A DNA stretch of 49,310 nt from Planctomycetota bacterium (GTDB lineage Bacteria; Planctomycetota; UBA1135; GCA-002686595): NCBI GenBank assembly GCA_028823395.1, contig JAPKBO010000005.1:1-49310 (forward strand). The letters run 5' to 3'. Positions 8,577 to 17,252 of the stretch are shown in pieces (within the stretch, counting starts at the first letter, position 1; every line of letters begins with the position of its first letter). The notes below the pieces were generated by a model. That model worked only from the letters and a program-made list of their open reading frames with translations. It made no database searches and was not told where the DNA came from. Made by a program: the position numbers and the translations under genes.

Positions 8577-9812
8577 TCAGCCCGGTGTATTCGAGGGGTC
8601 CTCGCGGTGGAAAGCGGCGGCCAGACCCATGCCGCCTGAAATGCACAGGCTGGCCAGTCCGTGGGTCCCTCCACGGCGCGCCAGTTCGTGCAGGAGCGTG
8701 ACGACGATGCGGGCACCTGTCGCCCCAATCGGGTGGCCCAGGGCGATGGCCCCGCCATTGACGTTGAGTTTTCCCGCGTCGAAGCCCATCTCGCTCTGGC
8801 AGGCCAAGACCTGCGCAGCAAAGGCCTCATTCAACTCGATCAGATCGTAGTCGCCCAAGGCCAGCTCATTCTGACGCTGTAACTGTTCGAAGGCCGGGAC
8901 CGGGCCTAGGCCCATAATGGTGGGATCCACCCCTCCCGCAGCAATCTCGCCCACGTAAGCGAGGGGCTCAAGGCCCATCTCGCGGGCCGTGTCTTCGCCC
9001 ATGAGTAGCACCGCGGCCGCACCATCAGTGATGCCCGAGGCGTTGCCCGGGGTGACGGTGCCCTCGTCCGCAAAGACGGCCGGTAGTTTTGCAAGCCGCG
9101 CCATATCCGTGTCGGGCCGCAGGTGTTCATCAGCGCTAACGGTGACCGTCTCCTTACGCCCCACGACCTCTACGGGGCTCAACTCCGCATCGAAGCGCCC
9201 GGCCTCAACGGCCGCACCGGCCTTGTGCTGGCTATCCAAGGCGAAGGCGTCCTGCTGCTCGCGCGTGATCGAGTACTGCCCGGCCAACTTCTCAGCGGTC
9301 GCACCCATGAGCATGTCCGCTAGGGGGCAATGAAAGCCGTCCTGATACATCGAGTCGACGACCTTGCTGTGGCCCAAGCGATAACCGCGCCGCATCTTGG
9401 GGAGGAAGTAAGGCAGGCCGCTCATGCTCTCCACGCCACCCGCCACAACCACGTCAGCGCGGCCCAGGCGAATCGAGTCCGTGCCGAATTGAATGGCCTT
9501 CAAGCCGCTGCCGCAGGCCATGTTGACGGTGGTCGCGGTTGTGGTCTCAGGGATTCCTGCCCGCACGGAGATCTGACGTGCCACATTCGGACCGCCTCCT
9601 GCCTGGCGGCCATTCCCCATGAAGACCTCTCCCACGCGCTCGGGGTCGACCGTGGAGCGCGCGAGCAGGTCTGTCACCAGTGACGTCCCCAAGTCCGCAG
9701 CGGACAGGTCGGCAAAAGAACCCAGGTAGCGCCCAATGGGCGTTCGCAAGGCATGGGTGATCACCACGCCGCGGCCAGCCGGGTTCGATGCTGTGGTGGA
9801 GTGTGTGCCCAT
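8577..9812 (-). CDS. Acetyl-CoA C-acyltransferase (thiolase), first gene of operon
   Basis: 411 residues with a short extra N-terminus of about 14 residues before the first thiolase strand ('[13 protein letters not shown]'). Nucleophile Cys100 is in '[10 protein letters not shown]', the catalytic His in '[10 protein letters not shown]' and the second Cys in 'SLCISGGMG'. 'NEAFAAQV' is also intact. It performs reversible thiolysis of 3-ketoacyl-CoA. As the first gene of the minus-strand run that ends at 919, it should be preceded by the operon promoter in the 286-base gap shared with the divergent SirB1-like gene. Confidence 0.93.
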   Translation of the reverse strand: MGTHSTTASNPAGRGVVITHALRTPIGRYLGSFADLSAADLGTSLVTDLLARSTVDPERVGEVFMGNGRQAGGGPNVARQISVRAGIPETTTATTVNMACGSGLKAIQFGTDSIRLGRADVVVAGGVESMSGLPYFLPKMRRGYRLGHSKVVDSMYQDGFHCPLADMLMGATAEKLAGQYSITREQQDAFALDSQHKAGAAVEAGRFDAELSPVEVVGRKETVTVSADEHLRPDTDMARLAKLPAVFADEGTVTPGNASGITDGAAAVLLMGEDTAREMGLEPLAYVGEIAAGGVDPTIMGLGPVPAFEQLQRQNELALGDYDLIELNEAFAAQVLACQSEMGFDAGKLNVNGGAIALGHPIGATGARIVVTLLHELARRGGTHGLASLCISGGMGLAAAFHREDPSNTPG

Positions 9813-10098
9813 GGGTAGTCCCTGCAGATCTCAGGTGCCGCGAGCGGCCTCGCCAAGTGCGAAGGAAGCTGGTGCGGCCGGGTCTGGGCGGGCTCTCGCC
9901 TGCTCAAAACGCGACATCCGCGACCGTGCCACGCCCGCGCGTCCCTAAGATTTGGGCCAACCAGGGTAGTGCCCCCTCGTTTGACCTTCAAGACGTCCTG
10001 GCAGTCCTTGTGAGGGCTAGGCTCCGCCTCGGGAGGGCAGTACCAGGGAGATTCTGCCCCCCAGGTTCTTCCCGTGGCATACTGGGAGCCTGCCCCAC
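9813..10098. promoter_or_regulatory. Divergent intergenic region between thiolase operon and SirB1-like gene
   Basis: 286 bases separate the two divergent starts, and promoters for both should lie here. I see no gene, no tRNA and no convincing -35/-10 pair. The two ORF-track frames here are short and of no recognisable composition. Confidence 0.4.
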
Positions 10099-10989
10099 AT
10101 GCCTTCCCCCACCCACGCGACCCCCAGGCTGGCCAGATCCAGCGCGCCAGGCTCCAAGGCGCACATCGAGACCCTCATCAGTCTCCTGGAGGACGACAGC
10201 CCCGTCGTGCAGGCCGAGGTGAGGGGGGAGTTCTCGCGCTTGGGCAAGACCGCCTACCCAGCGCTTGAGCGAGCCGCCCGTAGCGGCCCGGCCCGTCGAC
10301 GGGCACGAGCCCGCCAATTCCTGTTGAGCATCGCACGCCGCCGGCAGGTGCGCCGCTTGATTCGCTACGCCGCTCGATCCAAGCACGACCTGGAGACAGG
10401 CCTCTTCCTGCTCGATAGGCATGCCAACCCTGCGGCCGACACCCGTGCCCATCGCCGCGTCCTCGACATCTACGGGAACAAACTGCACAAGCGGATTCAG
10501 GTTCTGACTCCGGGAGAAGCCAGGGTCGAAGCCTTCGTGCAGTTTATGGCCGAAGAGATGGGCTTCGCAGGCGCCTTGGATGACTACCACCATCCCTCGA
10601 ACATCTACCTCTCCAGCGCCATTGAGCGACGCACCGGGATGCCGCTGACCCTCTGCGCCATCTACTCCTTTGCGGGTCGCCGTGCAGGTCTGCAAGTAGG
10701 CCTACTACCCTTCCCGGGCCATGTCCTGCTCGCCGTTCACGAGGCAGGCCGACTGTTCATTCTTGATCCATTCGGGGGCGGAAAGCTAGTCGACAAACAG
10801 CATTGCGCCCGCTACCTAGCCGCACATGAGGTGCCCTACTCAGACGAGTACCTGCGCGATGCCAGTGACACGCACATGCTTCTCCGCCACGTGAGCAATC
10901 TTGTACACAGCTGCAAGCTGCGAGGTCGCTGGAGGGATGCGCGAGATCTGGCTCAGGTTCAAACAGTACTCCGCCTAGCCGAAGCGTAG
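10099..10989 (+). CDS. SirB1-like protein with transglutaminase-like fold
   Basis: 296 residues. The central region matches the SirB1/transglutaminase-like family: 'DYHHPSNIYLSSAIERRTGMPLT', then 'RRAGLQVGLLPFPGHVLL' and 'LFILDPFGGGKL', corresponding to the usual 'NSyL..Vl..R.GiPisLs', 'PGHFl' and 'DPF.gG' signatures. Residues 1-110 are basic and helical and may be HEAT-like ('EDDSPVVQAEVRGEFSRLG'). The C-terminal part ('DTHMLLRHVSNLVHSCKL') corresponds to the TPR-like tail of the family. Biochemical function of SirB1-like proteins is not settled. The Cys in 'TLCAIY' is a candidate for the transglutaminase-like nucleophile position. It starts divergently from the thiolase operon. Confidence 0.82.
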   Translation: MPSPTHATPRLARSSAPGSKAHIETLISLLEDDSPVVQAEVRGEFSRLGKTAYPALERAARSGPARRRARARQFLLSIARRRQVRRLIRYAARSKHDLETGLFLLDRHANPAADTRAHRRVLDIYGNKLHKRIQVLTPGEARVEAFVQFMAEEMGFAGALDDYHHPSNIYLSSAIERRTGMPLTLCAIYSFAGRRAGLQVGLLPFPGHVLLAVHEAGRLFILDPFGGGKLVDKQHCARYLAAHEVPYSDEYLRDASDTHMLLRHVSNLVHSCKLRGRWRDARDLAQVQTVLRLAEA

Positions 10990-11154
10990 GGCGGCCCCAA
11001 TCGGGATGCGCGCGGTGTGCTCGAACATGCATCGCACAACGTATTGATGGATTAGACGTCCCGTGATCCCAATCTGACCCTACGCTCTTGTAATCCACCG
11101 TTTCGGGTAAACAGGTGAGTGCACCAATTTTCTTTTGTCGGACCAATAGAAGCA

Positions 11155-13113
11155 ATGAAGAACCCTCTCAGTTCGCCCCTTTCGCCAGGATGCGCCGGCC
11201 CCGCGTTATTCTCCAAATTTTTGGTGGCGATGACCCTCGCCATTCATTGCGTGGTCGGCACAGAAGCAGCATCGGCTCAGTACAACGAACGACCGGACCT
11301 GGTGGGTTCGGGGAGCAAGGCGGTTGATTCGAGTGGCCGCTCGATTAAAAATAAACGTATTCGCGCCATCCACCACACCGACCCCACAGCACTGGGGGGC
11401 ACGGCGGCACTGATTCAGCGCGACCCTTTCCTCGCTTACCAGTTGGGTCGCAATCTCAATTTCAGGGAGTTCCGCACCCGCGACGGAGTATTCTCCGCGA
11501 TTGGCAACCTCGGCGGCGGCATGCCCGACGGGACAACGGCCAAGATCACGGCTAACAATCAATTGAGCTGCGCAGGCTGCCATAACCTCCCGCAGGGAAA
11601 CCCGGGAGGGGGGGTTAGCTTTCATAAGGAAAGCGGCTTCTCCCGCAATTCCCCTCACTACTACGGGGCGGGAGTAGTCGAAATGCTCAGCCTGCAGATC
11701 CGTTCCCAAATTCTGTTGGACGCCGACACCAATGGTGATGGTTGGATCAACATCGCCGAGGCCAGCTCCGCTCCACCCGTGACGGTGGAAACGTATTCCG
11801 GAGGGCCTGTTGTCAATTACGGGTCACTGGCACTGTCTAACGGCCTTACCGGCAGCCCAAGCCTCAACAACATATTCCGCGTCTGGTATGTCGACTCAAC
11901 CGGTAGTCCGGTCAGTGGCGCACAAGGTGTCGACGGAATAGCCACAGCAGGTTTCAATTTCAGCATGATCGTCTGGGGTTGGGGGCAGGGCAAAGGCCGT
12001 AGTGCGCTGAACCCCACCAATAGGGTGTTCTTCTGGGACCCAGCCACCGCACACAGCGGGCTTGATGCATTTGACCCTTCAACGACAAATGACCCAGACG
12101 GCAATGGAGTCAGCCTACCGACAATTCCAGGCGCGATTCAGTTCCCGGCAACGCACCGCCCACCTGACGATGGTTCCGTTTTGGACCCGCTCGGATTCAG
12201 TCGCGTCGATCCGGACGGCGACCAGTACTTGAACGAGATCAGTGAAGGGGACCTTGATCTCGCGGAGTGGTTCATGCTCAACCTGCCCCGGCCCACTTTC
12301 GCTGGATCGAAGAAGGACTTCCATATGGGCTTGAGGCTCATGGAACACATGAAATGCACGACCTGCCACAAGGCTCGTTGGGACATCAAGCCGCAAGACG
12401 CGACCTTTGATGGAGATCGTCGCCTCTTCGATCTCGACGTGGTTTGGAACACATCTACCGAGCAGATTGAAGGCTCCTTGGATCCGCTCTACACCAAGGC
12501 CGGCTTGGACTACATACCCAATCGTGACGGATTTACGGTCACGGGTATTTTCTCTGATTTCAAGCACCACAACATGGGTAAAGGATTCAAGGAGAGGGAC
12601 TTCGGTGGAATCGAAAACACCATCTGGAGAACTCCGTTCCTTTGGGGTGTGGGAAGTGGTTTCCCTTGGGGTCACGACGGTCAATCCCTAACTATCGAAC
12701 ACGCAATCCTCCGCCATGGCGGCGAGGGAACGGGTTCAAAAATGGCCTACAAGAACGCAACACCTACAGAGCAGGCACGATTGCTAGAGTTCCTTTCGAA
12801 CTTGGTGCTCTACGATATTGAGAGCTTGCCGGCCGACATCGACGGTGACGGCCTGATTTCATCATCCTTCATGGTGGCGGGAATGAACACTGAACTGGAG
12901 CGGTTCAATGCGGAGTGGTTGTTCAATACACCGCTTCAGATCCAGGGACCCGTAACCGTTGCTGGTAAAGTGATCAACTCCTTTGCAGGCATCAACATCG
13001 ATCAGGCCTATCAGCAACTGGCCCCCTATCGCATCGACCCAGACAATGATGGCTGGCCGACGGTCTGGGATGCTGCTCCGGGGATACTGGGCTATAAAGA
13101 CGGCGTGAACTGA
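11155..13113 (+). CDS. Secreted di-heme peroxidase-like (thiol oxidoreductase) protein with calcium-type loops
   Basis: 652 residues from ATG 11155, chosen over the GTG at 11119 because it puts a normal signal peptide ('FSKFLVAMTLAIHCVVG...ASA') at the start. Two c-type heme sites are visible, CAGCH at 139-143 and CTTCH at 401-405. The layout resembles the di-heme oxidoreductase / cytochrome c peroxidase-like family that is common in planctomycetes and myxobacteria, including the 'RTPFLWGVGSGFPWGHDG' segment near the second half. Several Asp-rich loops of EF-hand or thrombospondin-3 type are interspersed: 'DADTNGDGWI', 'DPDGDQYLNE', 'DIDGDGLI' and 'DPDNDGW'. It probably acts outside the cytoplasmic membrane in electron transfer or peroxide handling; the substrate is unknown. 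It appears to be a single-gene transcript. Confidence 0.85.
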   Translation: MKNPLSSPLSPGCAGPALFSKFLVAMTLAIHCVVGTEAASAQYNERPDLVGSGSKAVDSSGRSIKNKRIRAIHHTDPTALGGTAALIQRDPFLAYQLGRNLNFREFRTRDGVFSAIGNLGGGMPDGTTAKITANNQLSCAGCHNLPQGNPGGGVSFHKESGFSRNSPHYYGAGVVEMLSLQIRSQILLDADTNGDGWINIAEASSAPPVTVETYSGGPVVNYGSLALSNGLTGSPSLNNIFRVWYVDSTGSPVSGAQGVDGIATAGFNFSMIVWGWGQGKGRSALNPTNRVFFWDPATAHSGLDAFDPSTTNDPDGNGVSLPTIPGAIQFPATHRPPDDGSVLDPLGFSRVDPDGDQYLNEISEGDLDLAEWFMLNLPRPTFAGSKKDFHMGLRLMEHMKCTTCHKARWDIKPQDATFDGDRRLFDLDVVWNTSTEQIEGSLDPLYTKAGLDYIPNRDGFTVTGIFSDFKHHNMGKGFKERDFGGIENTIWRTPFLWGVGSGFPWGHDGQSLTIEHAILRHGGEGTGSKMAYKNATPTEQARLLEFLSNLVLYDIESLPADIDGDGLISSSFMVAGMNTELERFNAEWLFNTPLQIQGPVTVAGKVINSFAGINIDQAYQQLAPYRIDPDNDGWPTVWDAAPGILGYKDGVN

Positions 13114-13216
13114 CCGGTCCGAGCCAGAAGCAAGAGCCATAGCACTCCGAGGGAAATCGATGGTTCTTCCTCCCACTTAGCGGGCAGGAGAGCCTCCCTT
13201 GGAGCGAGAGCCGGCT

Positions 13217-14830
13217 CTACTTGAAAGCGACCGACACGGCCTCGCTGAACCCCGAAGGAGCGCCAGCGGGATTGCGGTGCCAATACTGGAAGTTCCATGT
13301 TTCACCGGGCTGAATGGAGGCTCCGCCCGAGGAAGGGATCCCGAACCCCGGACCGCCTGAGGCCGAGCTAGAGATGTCGGTGGTGAAGGTCCCGGCCGCC
13401 GAGATCGCACCCAGATCCAAGCGATAGCGGCTCAGGAGCCCACCCACCACGCACAGATCCCCCACAGCTCCCGCCGGGTTCGTGACAACAGAAGAGCCGG
13501 CTCCAATCAATAGGTAGGTGAATTGGCTTGGTGGGCCGTTACTCAGATCAATGCTTATCGGGCTCAGGAGATCGCAGCCCGACACGCCGATACCCGTGAC
13601 ATTGCTAGAGCTACCACCACCGACGGTGCAATAGAGGTTGGTACATGCCAACAGGTCGTACTGGTAGGCAGAGCCGGCATCATTGATGGCGCCAAGGTCA
13701 TCAGCGACCGCGCCCACGAACAGAATGTCGTTGAGGAGGCGTACGCTACCCCCGAATCGGTCGCCAGCTGCGCCGTCGCCTGCCACGATCTTCGATTCAA
13801 GCGCACCGGTTGCCACGTCAAGAACGTAGGCCGCTCCGGAATCTATTCCCAATGAATTGCTGTAAGCCGCGCCGACTGCAACCCGCGTACCACCCAAGTC
13901 CAAGCCATAGCCAAACTCATCATTCGCAGCTCCGTCTGGCGCCCTGTACTTGGCCAGTTGGCTTCCCGAGGCCACGTCAAACACATAGATGGCACCGGAA
14001 TCCACCGCGCCCAAGAAATCGCGCTTATGGGCGCCAACAACAGCCAGCCCCCCCTCCATGTCCAGCTTCCAACCGAATTGATCGCCTGTTGACGTGTCAT
14101 TACCGAGAAGCTTGTGAACCTGAGCGCCTGTTGCAGCGTCAAAAATGTAAGCAGACCCCGCATCCGTGCCGCGATCATCATCGTAGTGCGCTCCGACCAA
14201 AACGAGACCATTGTCGATGGCGACAGTCCAGCCCATCCGGTCCATCGTTGTCGCATCATTCTGTACAAGCGAATGCAACTGAACACCCGTCGTCCAATCG
14301 AAGACGAAGGCCTCTCCACTGTCGACAGCCGCTCCATCCCGCGTGTGGCCTCCGACCGCGGCGAGGTTTCCTTCTGCAGCCACCCCGATTCCAAAGTGTC
14401 CTTTCACGTCCAGAGTCCCTGGCACCAGTCGACCAACTTCCAACCCACTGGAAAGATCGTAGACATACACACATCCCACCATGGACACCCCACCAATACT
14501 GTGATGCGGGCACCCGATGAGTACGTGGCCATTCTCGATGGCAACGCTGAAGCCGAACTTGTCGTTCGAAGCTCCATCGGCCGGGACAATCTTGTAGAGC
14601 TCCTGCCCCGTTGTTGTGTCAAAGACGTAGGCCGCTCCCATGTCCACTCCGTTCACGACAGCATTACGCGACCCGACTACCGCATACGCTCCCTCGGCGT
14701 CCACAGCATGCCCAAAGGCCTCAGCCGGCCCGGCATCCGAGGCCACGTATTTGAACGATTGGGTTTGAGCCTCGAGATCTGCAGCGAGAAAGAGCAGCGC
14801 TGCGAGCAGCAGATATGTGTGGTTCAACAT
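13217..14830 (-). CDS. Secreted seven-repeat FG-GAP beta-propeller protein
   Basis: 537 residues with a signal peptide ('YLLLAALLFLAADLEAQ'). Residues of about 25-390 contain seven repeats of about 53 residues. Each has a phrase such as 'ND.FG..V....G..VVGA' and closes with 'D.G.AYVFD..TG..L.K', the FG-GAP/integrin-alpha type, consistent with one complete seven-bladed propeller. After 'CTNLYCTVGGGSSSNVTG' comes a C-terminal domain of about 140 residues ending in 'GETWNFQYWHRNPAG' and 'AVSVAF'. I recognise this tail from many secreted planctomycete proteins. It is probably extracellular or outer-membrane-associated, with an adhesion or structural role. It converges on the peroxidase-like gene. 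A 12-base perfect palindrome (13207-13218) overlaps its stop codon but has no loop or T-run. Confidence 0.88.
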   Translation of the reverse strand: MLNHTYLLLAALLFLAADLEAQTQSFKYVASDAGPAEAFGHAVDAEGAYAVVGSRNAVVNGVDMGAAYVFDTTTGQELYKIVPADGASNDKFGFSVAIENGHVLIGCPHHSIGGVSMVGCVYVYDLSSGLEVGRLVPGTLDVKGHFGIGVAAEGNLAAVGGHTRDGAAVDSGEAFVFDWTTGVQLHSLVQNDATTMDRMGWTVAIDNGLVLVGAHYDDDRGTDAGSAYIFDAATGAQVHKLLGNDTSTGDQFGWKLDMEGGLAVVGAHKRDFLGAVDSGAIYVFDVASGSQLAKYRAPDGAANDEFGYGLDLGGTRVAVGAAYSNSLGIDSGAAYVLDVATGALESKIVAGDGAAGDRFGGSVRLLNDILFVGAVADDLGAINDAGSAYQYDLLACTNLYCTVGGGSSSNVTGIGVSGCDLLSPISIDLSNGPPSQFTYLLIGAGSSVVTNPAGAVGDLCVVGGLLSRYRLDLGAISAAGTFTTDISSSASGGPGFGIPSSGGASIQPGETWNFQYWHRNPAGAPSGFSEAVSVAFK

Positions 14831-15059
14831 GCGAAATACAAACGGGCGGGGGAATGGGCTCGGGCCAGCAATCCACCGAAGCGGATCGCCATTGCGCAGA
14901 TGTGATCCAATATAGAGTACCCCACCAAAGACGAAATAAATCGTGCAAGACTAGCCAGCGGCTCCTGCCTCATGGCGGGGACGGAATTCGACGCATGGGG
15001 CCGGAAAAAGTTCCCATTTTGGGCCGCACTGCGCCAGTGCTACGCGCGACCAGATGAAC

Positions 15060-15854
15060 CTAGACCATGCGGGCCACTACCGGAGCATGGTCGGAAGGCT
15101 TCGGCCCATCGCGGGCTTCTAGTGCCACGTGAACCGAGGTGCACGCATCGAGAGCGGGGGGCGACATGAGGAAGTGGTCGATGCGCATGCCCGCCTTGCG
15201 CTGCCAGCCACGGCTTCGGAAATCCCACCAAGTGTACTGGCCCGGCTCCTCGTTATGCTTGCGGAACGCATCAGAGAAGCCGCAGCCCATTATCCGCGCC
15301 AGGGCGTCCCGCTCGGGTTCCGAACACAGCACCTTGTCGCGCCAGGCATCTGGATCGTGAACGTCGCGATCGTCAAAGGTGATATTGAAGTCACCCGTCA
15401 GGACGACCTTCTCGCTCATGTCGTAGCGCTCATCCACCAGGTCGTGCAGCTGTTCTAGCCACTTGAGCTTGTAGGCATATTTGGGATCCCCCACCTCACG
15501 GCCGTTGACCACGTACAAGTTCAAGAGCATCACGTCTCCACCCACGATGGCCCCCAAGACCCGCGCTTCGGCTCCCGGTTCATCGTCGGGGAATCCTGTA
15601 AAGATGTCCTCAATGCCAACCTTGGAAAGTATGGCTACGCCGTTGTAGGTCTTCTGACCATGAGTCACGACCTGGTACCCCAAGTCCTCAAATGGCTCGC
15701 GCGGGAAAAGCCCATCCACGACCTTGGTTTCCTGGAAGCAGACGACGTCGGGCTGCTCGGCTTCCAGCCAGGGCAACACCCGCGGCAGGCGAGCGCGCAG
15801 GGAATTCACGTTCCAGGTAACTATGTCCACCTGCGGATCGTAACTTCTGGCCAT
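15060..15854 (-). CDS. xthA: Exodeoxyribonuclease III / AP endonuclease
   Basis: 264 residues. All signatures of the ExoIII branch of the EEP superfamily are present: 'TWNVNSLRAR', the metal ligand Glu in 'FQETK', 'NGVAILSK', 'LNLYVVNG', 'TGDFNI' with the catalytic Asp/Asn, 'RIDHFL' and the terminal 'SDHAPV'. It cleaves DNA at abasic sites and removes 3'-blocking groups in base excision repair. The ATG at 15854 shares bases with the ATG of the divergent glycosyltransferase gene. An in-frame GTG at 15830 would give 'MDIVTWNVNS', the more usual family start, and would separate the genes, so the true start may be 15830. Confidence 0.93.
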   Translation of the reverse strand: MARSYDPQVDIVTWNVNSLRARLPRVLPWLEAEQPDVVCFQETKVVDGLFPREPFEDLGYQVVTHGQKTYNGVAILSKVGIEDIFTGFPDDEPGAEARVLGAIVGGDVMLLNLYVVNGREVGDPKYAYKLKWLEQLHDLVDERYDMSEKVVLTGDFNITFDDRDVHDPDAWRDKVLCSEPERDALARIMGCGFSDAFRKHNEEPGQYTWWDFRSRGWQRKAGMRIDHFLMSPPALDACTSVHVALEARDGPKPSDHAPVVARMV

Positions 15855-17157
15855 GGCTACTCCCAGTCACAAACGCCTCCTGTGGGTGGCCGTCCTACTC
15901 TCCATCGCCACGGCCATCGGAGCTAACCACCGCGCGAGCAAGGGCCAAAGCGCCTTGCTGAAATGGGAGGCCGACTTTGTGAGGCTGGAATCTGGTCAGA
16001 CCCTCTACGGTCGGGGGCCAGCCTTCGGCGACGGGCCCACAGCCGAGGGCTACCCAACTCTTCCCTTTAGCCTGCTTCTGCTCAGCCCCTTCCGAGCTCT
16101 GGGCCCCAGCTTGGGCCCCCTGGCCTGGGCCCTGTTCAAGATCGGATTGGCCTAGTGGATTATCCTACGTGCTTACGAGCTTGCGGCAGGGAGTGCTAGC
16201 CGCTTTCCACCCTGGGCAGCGTGGGTGGTGTTGCTGCTGAGCGTGCGGGTGCTGCACTCCGACGTGCAGCACGGCAACGTCAATATCCTAGTGGGCGCAA
16301 TCGTGCTAGCTGCGTTCAGCACCTGGGAGAAGGGCTGGGACTTGCGGTCGGGCCTGCTATTCGGAGTAGCGGCGGTGCTCAAAGTGACCCCGCTACTAGG
16401 TCTGCTGTACCTGGCCCGCAAGGGAAGCGTTCGCGGGCTAGTGGGTGTTGCTCTAGGGGTATTCCTGTGTACCTGGGTCATTCCCGCGCTTTGGCTTGGA
16501 TGGGAGATCAACCTGCAGCTCTCGCGTGAATGGTGGCACCAGATGGTTGGCCCATACCTGGCGGGCGCCCCCCTCACGATTGTTCAGACCGAGCAGATCA
16601 ACCAGTCCATGTTGGGTGTTGGCGCACGCTGGTTGACGGACTGCATAGCCATCGTCGCTCGCCCGCCCATTCATCCGAGCGATACATCCATCCACCTTCT
16701 GAGCCTCTCACCCGAGGTCTTTCGGTGGGTGCATCGCGTCGGCTGCGCCTTGGTTCTCCTCCTGCTCTGGCGCTCCATCCGCCCGCGAATGGAGCGTGGC
16801 AGGTCCATTGTCCTGGGCGAGGCCGCCATGGTGGCGCTGTCCATGCTGATCCTCTCCGAACGGAGCTGGAAGCAACACTACGTCCTCCTGCCGTTGGCCC
16901 TTACTTTCCTTACCTGGACCCTAGATCAGGACTTGCTCACGCCGGGCCTGCGGCGCCTGGGCTGGACGGCACTGGCGTGGGTCGCTCTCCTCATCGGGCT
17001 GAGTGGGGATGCGGTGCTGGGAGACCGGGGCGCGGACCTGGCTGAGGCCTATGGGGTGTGGTTTTGGGCCGCGGCGCTCCTGCTTGGGACGCTGAGCGCC
17101 CTATTGAGGCACAGAAGCCGGGAATGCGAGCCTTTGGGCTCCCCCCGGTCCCCTTAG
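15853..17157 (+). pseudogene. GT87/DUF2029-type membrane glycosyltransferase interrupted by one in-frame TAG
   Basis: Two ORF-track entries (15853-16155 and 16225-17157) lie in the same reading frame and are separated only by a TAG at 16153-16155. Reading through gives about 434 residues. The frame stays coding-like on both sides of the stop ('ALFKIGLA', then 'WIILRAYELAAG'). The combined protein has about nine hydrophobic segments, a 'GYPTLPFSLLLLSPFRALG' segment and 'HSDVQHGNVNILVGAIVLA', both typical of the DUF2029/GT87 polyprenyl-phosphate mannosyltransferase family. The stop falls within the core, so the product would be non-functional unless read through or unless the base is an error. 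A TGG-to-TAG change would explain it. The downstream helicase begins about 95 bases after the stop. Confidence 0.72.
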
Positions 17158-17252
17158 CGCCGTCGAGTCACTATCCTACTCGCCCTTCAACTCTGCGCCG
17201 CCGGATCAATTACCCCGCGCAGACCTCCCCTGACGAATCCGAATACAAACAC

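Noticed and set aside
13207-13218. 12-base palindrome AGAGCCGGCTCT at the FG-GAP stop as terminator
   Set aside because: No loop and no T-run on either strand.
14114-14905. 263-aa plus-strand frame opposite the FG-GAP gene
   Set aside because: The seven repeats on the minus strand are unmistakable.
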